Source: Datnioides undecimradiatus
Taxonomy: Eukaryota; Chordata; Actinopteri; Lobotiformes; Datnioididae
DNA length: 64,000 bases
Reading direction: 5' to 3'
NCBI GenBank assembly: GCA_008933995.1
Contig: WARS01000071.1
Span: forward strand, 2,157,047-2,221,046
The notes below the pieces were generated by a model. It made no database searches and had not been told where the DNA came from. It saw nothing but the letters and a program-made list of their open reading frames with translations. The position numbers and the translations under genes were made by a program. How positions within the stretch are numbered: the first letter of the stretch is position 1; each line of letters opens with the position of its first letter. This document shows positions 57,659-64,000 of the stretch, in pieces.

Positions 57659-60600
57659 GTAAGTTAATCACACACACACACACATGCACAGTATACACAT
57701 TACCTGTACATGCACTGGAGGTATGCTTGTACGACAGCAGCAAACGGCCTTGCAGCGCACATCGTTTGCATACTGTACCTTCACATGCGTCTGACACGTG
57801 ACTGCGAACTGGGTGAATTTTAATGTCTAATTAACATGCAGAACAACACACGGCCGTGCAGCAGTGCAACACGGCTCTCGCAGATGTATTTCATTGTTTC
57901 ACGGCTGCAGAATGTGTGTGGGGGGGGGGAAATAGCTTCAAACTGTATTTCACGAGATTGCTCAGGGAGCTGTGATGAGAGTGAACCCATTTACACGTGT
58001 TGTTGTTGTTGTTGTCCCAGTTTTTATTGCTTTTATTGCACAACATCTGACTAATAGGCTCCATGCAAGTTGTGCAGTGGCCCTGTTCGTCTTCGTTCCC
58101 CATCGAACAAGTGCAAAGAGATTTCAAACCGGTCGTCTGCCACTCTCCGTATGATGCATATGGTGATGATGTTACAAGCTCACGACACAGCAGATGCACA
58201 TTTATGTCTACCAGAACAGATTAGACATCCCCAGCCCCTGACGTCTTCGAGCAAACCAATCAGGTTGTGCCGACAGACCAATGAGATAACAGCATGAGTC
58301 ACTGGCTGATATGTTTTGATGATTAAAAGCTAAATGACTTTGAGTGAGGTCAGACTGAACGCAACCTGCTGCACAAAGTCTGGAAAATGGCGGTTTAAAA
58401 GACTGTTGCATCACTTAATCGTTCAGTTAGCAGAAAGACATAATTACTCATGATTTCATAGGAGTCATCACACAAACAAAGCAACGATTATCCATTAAAC
58501 AAGACTTTAGACCATATAAATTCACTGGGAGCAGGACAAATAAAGAACAAAGACATGGACAAACACAACCTGACTGTGCTGCTGTTGGGCAGAACAGGAT
58601 GCACAGCTTCTCCTCCTTTAATCCACAGATGTATTACAGTCTTGCTGCCGTCCTGTCCATTCATTTCTCCATGTGTCAGGAAACACAGTCCCATTTCTTT
58701 CCATCGGCTGCTTCCAGGCGCAAAAACCAATCCGCGCCGAGCCTAGAGCGGCAATCAGACCGTTTTCACACGAGCCTCTTTCGATGTTACGCACGCGGTG
58801 ATGCCATTTTCCCTGCAGACTCTCTGCAGATTCACTCTCTGTGCAGTCCGACACTCTGGGATGAGAAATGAATAAACTCTGGCTTTGGATTTCATTTTTC
58901 TAAACCACAAATTGCCAAAATCAAAAACGATCTGTCTGACGGTGCATCAGACTTTCAGGTTTGTGAGACATAAACTCTACAGCTCGCAATGCTCCTACAG
59001 ATCTAAGGTGACAACGGTCTTTATTAAATAACTGGAGAGCGTGTAAATTTAATAAAATCTAATATCAGCATTGCATCAGCTTTTAATTGTCCTTTAAATA
59101 ATTTGCTAACACTGTTTCAGTGTTTCCACTCATCATGGATGAATGAGTATGAGAGGAGTTCATTAACAACTCTGCAGAGCTGCAGCCGATGGAGAGACGG
59201 AGACAGCGCTCAGTTTGCTGCTCAGGTCTGAACGCTGCAACACTGTAAACTCTGAGTCCTTGAAACCTCATAACTATGACTGATATTACCATCAACAGCT
59301 GATGATGGTTGACCTGTTGGAGAGCTCTCAGCAGAGGAGACGCTGACTTCATTCACGTTTGCACAACATGAAACATGCAGCGTGTAATGCAAAGATCTAC
59401 AGATAACACATAATACACAGAATTAGGCACTCAGACCCATTCTCCAATGTCAATTGATGTCAAGGCTTCAGCAGCGCAGGGTAAGACGCACCGAGTAGAA
59501 TGAAATGCACACCCTTCCTCACTGAGAGCACATCGTCACTTGCTCGTGCACAGAGTAAATACAGTATAAACTGGTAAACGCTGTGCAGGAGTCAAATTTG
59601 CAGAACAGAGGATGTTTCTCCCAAAAAAACAGGAAGCGGTTTCATTCCAACACAACAACAATCAAAGACGACTCCAATAGCGAACAACAGGCAGTGAGGG
59701 ATTAAATGAGAGGCCCAGCTTAATGTCTTCATTGACTGTGATGCTCCTGCACAGTGAGAGGAGAGGCCGAGAGTCCCACACACTCGAGATGATTATTAAT
59801 TAAGGCTTTGACGGCAAATCCCATCACTGGTGCAGCCGGCGAGAGAGCGCTGTTCTTCACGAGACGGCGCTACGTCGCCGCAGCCAGGCGTGCACCGGGT
59901 GCCAAATGTTATGCAAACACAGGGGCTCGTCTTCTGTCGAGTCTGGATAAAGGGAAAATGAGCGTTTGTGTAACAGACACCCACAGTATTGTCGTGTTTG
60001 TGATTCTGGCCATTTAAAAGGAGCCGAGTGTTTCAGGAGAACCGCTCATCCTTCTTGTTTCCTTAGTTTTAGCGGGTTTACCTGCAAAACAAGCACTTTA
60101 TAATGTCAATGAGCAGCATTGACAGGTGTCGTGTAGAAAGGCTGCACCCCTTTTAACCTAAATCATGCAACACCTACCACTGGGACAATAGAAAAACAAG
60201 CATAACGAAGTTTAGTGCAAATCTACGGTGGCCATGAGAGCTCAACAAACCCGCTGCAAATGAACTGCATGCAGGAAAACACTTTGCAAATTCGGAAAAC
60301 GCAAAATGCATTAACTGAAAAACCTGCAGCACGAGCACCGAGTGGTTTTCCATCGACCTGTCGATCGTCTCAACTGTTCTGCGCCACCACGAGTTCGTCC
60401 GACGTCACATCGTAAACCGGAGAGCCCGTGAACGTGGCCGCGTCTGTCTGCATGCCGTCATGATTGCTATCATAATTAATTACATTTACATCTAGTTGCC
60501 ACCAGTTACGTGATTCCAGGTGCAGTCTAATGTCTGGTCTTTCATATTTGAAGAGGGTGTGTTTGAATTGCTTTGTCCCTGCAAACTGCTCAAGTTTATA

Positions 60601-60816
60601 AAAGTATGTAACAGATGGAAAGTTTGACTCTTCATCACAGTCTCCCCCTCTCTCTCCCCCCCTCTCGTTCGTCTCAGTCTCTCTGATACCTGATAACACC
60701 TGATGGATTACAGCAGCTCCGCTCTCAGTTTGAAATAGACTTGTTTCATTTCTCTTCTTATAGCTGCTTATCAGTTTCTGCTGAGTGGATCCAGCTGGGT
60801 CCTTCTTCTCTGTACG

Positions 60817-60817
<1 letters not shown>

Positions 60818-60862
<45 letters not shown>
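60818..60862 (+). repeat. TG microsatellite
   Basis: About 22 TG dinucleotides; complementary in sense to the CA array 45 bases downstream. Confidence 0.9.
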
Positions 60863-60865
<3 letters not shown>

Positions 60866-60902
60866 TTGTCATAGATCATCTCTCTCAGGCATTCGCATAT
60901 TT

Positions 60903-60906
<4 letters not shown>

Positions 60907-60939
<33 letters not shown>
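60907..60939 (+). repeat. CA microsatellite
   Basis: About 16 AC dinucleotides; could pair with the flanking GT arrays in a single strand. Confidence 0.9.
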
Positions 60940-60941
<2 letters not shown>

Positions 60942-60998
60942 CTAATATTAATGGAAAAGTCTTGCAGTGGGACAGATTTTACTCTGCACATACTAAGT

Positions 60999-61030
60999 TG
61001 TGTGTGTGTGTGTGTGTGTGTGTGGGTGTG
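60999..61030 (+). repeat. TG microsatellite
   Basis: About 15 TG dinucleotides with one GGG interruption near its end. Confidence 0.9.
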
Positions 61031-61080
61031 TTTTATAGCAGTGCACTTGCCTTATAGGGTCGTGTGAGTGTGATGATGAG

Positions 61081-61084
<4 letters not shown>

Positions 61085-61116
<32 letters not shown>
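61085..61116 (+). repeat. TG microsatellite
   Basis: About 15-16 TG dinucleotides; fourth array in 300 bases. Confidence 0.9.
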
Positions 61117-61117
<1 letters not shown>

Positions 61118-62983
61118 TGTGACGGTGCTGGCAGCCTCTGATATCGTGACAAAACTTGCCGTAGGAGTTCGGAGCTCGCAGATGGCAGCTTTTCTCCTAA
61201 AAAGGCCAAGAACTTCCAAGAACTCAGCTCCGTTTCTACGGTAACAAGTGCAGGAAAAGCCAGTCACGTGACCTTAAAGGGGCATTATGGGAAGTCCAAA
61301 GCCAATGAGAGAAAATGACCAAAATACATCACGAGGCAAGTAAACAGGGCTGTTAATTAAGGCGAGTAAGCTCGACATTCGTCCTGCAGCTGCTGAGATT
61401 TTATTTCTAAAAATAAAATATCTGGCCTGCGTTCTGTAAATCCTGCAGCACGCTGCCTCGTTAGCCAGCTTGCTCGTTTGTGTTATGACGCAGGGACGTT
61501 TGGCTAACATTAAGGAGCAGGGAACAAGCTTAAAGTTGTAATTTGTACCGGCCGTCACACTCATCATTCTTTATTTATATTAAAACATGTTAATAGTTTG
61601 CTTTAACGCCCCAAAGGTGGTGCGTTTACGTTTATTTAGTGTGAGATCACCATAAGTGTGGGTTTTAATCATTTCAAACACAAAAAACAACTAAATAAAC
61701 TGATTAAACTTTGAATTTTAAAGCTTTTTATAATCATTCACGATCATCTGTTCTTTTAAGTGAACGCAATTTATTGTTTGGTTGCATTAAATTTGGAATA
61801 ATCATGGTTTACTGCAGCAACAACAGGGTGGACTGTCACCTGTTTGCACAGAATGGGCCTGTTTTGACATGTGACATCCTCGGTATGATGGCTTCATCAT
61901 GAAATTCACTGTTTCCCTTTATTAAGCTGTTCATTTAAATACATTTTCAAAACTTAAATAACTTGACCCTCCTCTGCTGCTCACTTTGATCACGCAGCCT
62001 CACTCTCTGTGCGATTGCGTCATCAGTTAAGCAGGAACATATATAAGGGTTATCAGCGCCGATAAGGAAACAGCTTTCCCTGAATGCATTAATATTAGAA
62101 ATGATCTGCTGTAAATGTATAATTTATTCATTTAAACTGCAAAAGGATTTAAAAACATCAGTGTATGCGCTCAGGCTGCAGATGTGCTGTCACGGAGCAG
62201 GTTCTGCACGTCTTCACTGTCCCCCGATAACAGAAATCACAGGTGTTCAATTATCTGTGCTGAGAAATCCATAATTGATATTTTGAGACGTGCTTTGATC
62301 CCAGGTGTGGGGCTTTTGTGTTGAAAAGCACTGAGCAAACCTTTATTTCCTTTGGAGATGGAGGTTTTTCCACTCAGAGTACATGTCAGAGCATCCTTCA
62401 CCAAATATTGGAGCATGAGATCCATTTCATCACGAAATCCAGGTGTCTGTTTGACTCTCCTCTCTGTGTAACCTCCCTCAGTGTTTAAGGGTACCCAGTG
62501 ATAGTTGCCATCACTGGTGGCACTATGGAGCAATGTTTCTGTGCTTTGTTTGTATTTTGTGCCTCGCTTTTGGATCCAAGATATGACGATTCCACACCGG
62601 AGACACTCACCTGTTACAGCAGCTGAAGAGAAGGAGACTAAATGATGATGAATAAAGGTATAAAACATGTCCACGGTGCAAAGCTGCACGGGATAATTGC
62701 ATGCACAGCTGCAATGCATGCATTATTTGTCAGATTACGCTATTAATATAAAGGAAATGTCCATGTTTGCTCAATTTTATATGAGCACTGAGATTAGGCG
62801 GCACAAGATACAAGCGAGGATTGCACAATGTTAAATAAAAGGTGTATAATTTGCATAATTCAGAACATAGTAAGGATAAATATAAATAGAAGCACTTCCC
62901 CGTAAAATCAATTTTGCTAATATTTAGTGAGAACAGAACTGCATGCAGAATATGTTTGCATAATGTTTCTTCTCATTCTGCAG

Positions 62984-63174
62984 CCGTTCCCCGTAAACTC
63001 AGAGCAGCTGGATGTGCCATTTGTGACTGTGACTGTCCATTTCAGTCTGAGGATCGGAGAAACATGGGCAAAAGCAGGAAACAGTGTCTGCGTTGCGGTC
63101 TTCAGGTGCAGCTCTGCCCTGTCCTGCTCCCTCCGCTGTGTGTCAGCTTGCAGACCTGCGTTAAGCTGCTATGA
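62984..63174 (+). other. Possible alternative terminal exon of oprl1 (Cys-rich open segment)
   Basis: A strong acceptor (TTTCTTCTCATTCTGCAG ending at 62983) precedes a frame that, joined to the phase-1 donor of exon 4, reads Thr then VPRKLRAAGCAICDCDCPFQ and on to a stop at 63172-63174. It includes a CxxCxCxC cluster, a later CxxC pair and a hydrophobic end. An AATAAA lies at 63835-63840. It does not match the normal ECL2-TM5 sequence and is unrecognised, so it is only a candidate. Confidence 0.2.
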
Positions 63175-64000
63175 GTCACTTCACCCGAACCGGACCAGGT
63201 GCGCCAGCTGGCACGCCGGGGCGACATCGGGTCCCCCGTCAGCCTGCAGCCGCGCTCTCCTGTCCGTCAGCTCACAGCACTGTTTAACATTCAGCACAGT
63301 GCCGAACGCTCTAAAATGCACGTGGTTAGGTTTAGATGTATGATTCATACAAATGCATCACTGTCCAAAGCTAAGGACGTGCAAGGCATTTGCTGTTTGT
63401 GCGGATGCTACGTCGCTACACGTGCTGGGTGATGGAGGAGTTGTTCTTGTGACGTGGAGTTTTACTTTTGCAGAAAAGAAGAAAACTGCGATGTTGCTTC
63501 AACACAACGACAACCTGACCTTGTGTCAGCGGTTGTTGTTTTTTTAAATGTCCAAGGAGACCACCAAAGGCGAAGGAGAACGCAGTAAAAGTGTAAACCT
63601 CATCATCACCTACTGTTCCTCTTTCTTGGAATCCCCCACGGTCCTACCTTCGATCCCTTCATCTTCATCTCTTTGTTTGATCAACAAGAACTTCCTCAGC
63701 TTTAATGCTTCGAGGTAAAGTTCAGCCAGTACAAGCTACAGCTGGGTTTATCTTGGACTTAAGGTAGCATCAAGAGTGACGTGAAGGTAGAGAGACATAT
63801 GGTTTAAAAAAGATGTTTAGCTCATTTGATCTTCAATAAATTAATTAATTAAGAGATTTGGAGAAGCTCATCGCTGCTTTTTAATTCCCACCAGCTGGAG
63901 TCCTCAGTACAGATGTCTTGCTAATCCCATTTAGCCAAACACCGTCTCGCTGCAGCTACTCAAAATCTTCCAGACAGTCTTTAGTTGAAGCCGGGTGCAG

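Larger units (their letters stand above)
57659..64000 (+). other. oprl1: oprl1 intron 4 (partial, at least 6.3 kb)
   Basis: It starts GTAAGTTAATCACAC and runs past the end of the window. No sequence encoding TM5-TM7 motifs (for example the FxxCWxP or NPxxY regions) is present in any frame. It holds a short CA run at 57669-57684, the microsatellite cluster 60818-61116, an unrecognised 160-codon minus-strand frame (62237-62719) and an acceptor-like site at 62983. Confidence 0.8.

Noticed and set aside
60370-60936. 188-codon minus-strand open frame
   Set aside because: Its N-terminal part is translated CA/TG microsatellite and the remainder has no recognisable motif.
1-64000. CRISPR arrays, prokaryotic operons, rRNA genes, intact viral or retroviral genomes
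   Set aside because: None seen; the repeats present are vertebrate microsatellites, SINEs and LINE relics.

Overview
The window looks like vertebrate nuclear DNA from a ray-finned fish, probably a percomorph or other acanthomorph. The basis is three things. It carries one interrupted vertebrate gene with GT-AG introns. It has many long TG/CA microsatellites. It has degraded repeats that I recognise from memory as typical of teleost genomes: a tRNA-derived SINE with an ATGG tail, L2/Rex1-like and RTE-like LINE pieces, and several unclassified teleost repeats. There are no bacterial-type operons, CRISPR arrays, rRNAs or convincing tRNAs.

The only gene I can support is on the + strand: the nociceptin/orphanin FQ opioid receptor, oprl1 (NOP). 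Four coding exons are present: 5411-5619, 54514-54601, 56265-56447 and 57568-57658. They splice in frame (intron phases 2, 0, 0, 1) into about 190 residues, from the glycosylated N-terminus through TM4 into acidic extracellular loop 2. The segment for ECL2 to the C-terminus (TM5-TM7) was not found and should lie beyond 64000. A splice acceptor at 5377, just upstream of the start codon, implies at least one upstream 5' UTR exon. That exon was not identified with confidence.

Layout: 1-5377 is upstream or 5' intron sequence with an antisense LINE remnant (about 2030-2660), a pyrimidine tract and an almost intact antisense SINE with a 10-bp target-site duplication (4782-5102). Intron 1 (5620-54513) is about 48.9 kb and makes up three quarters of the window. 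It holds microsatellite clusters (notably 15470-16960), purine-strand tracts (27400-28250, 50640-51400, 52115-52440), dispersed teleost repeats, two RFX X-box-like sites (15294, 40697), a homeodomain/POU/TCF motif cluster (47834-47883) and an 84-nt exon-like segment (36948-37031). Introns 2 and 3 are short (about 1.7 and 1.1 kb), and intron 2 contains an antisense LINE reverse-transcriptase relic. Intron 4 runs off the end and carries a paired GT/CA microsatellite cluster.

The most interesting observations are four. First, two phase-0 introns split what is a single TM2-TM4 coding exon in mammalian opioid receptor genes. Second, the 84-nt exon-like segment in intron 1 would create an in-frame stop if spliced into oprl1. 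Third, an acceptor in intron 4 continues the oprl1 frame into a Cys-rich open segment and could be an alternative terminal exon. Fourth, intron 1 contains a candidate enhancer. I saw nothing resembling a wholly new multi-gene system. Nothing was computed or searched; repeat names and comparisons with mammalian genes are from memory.
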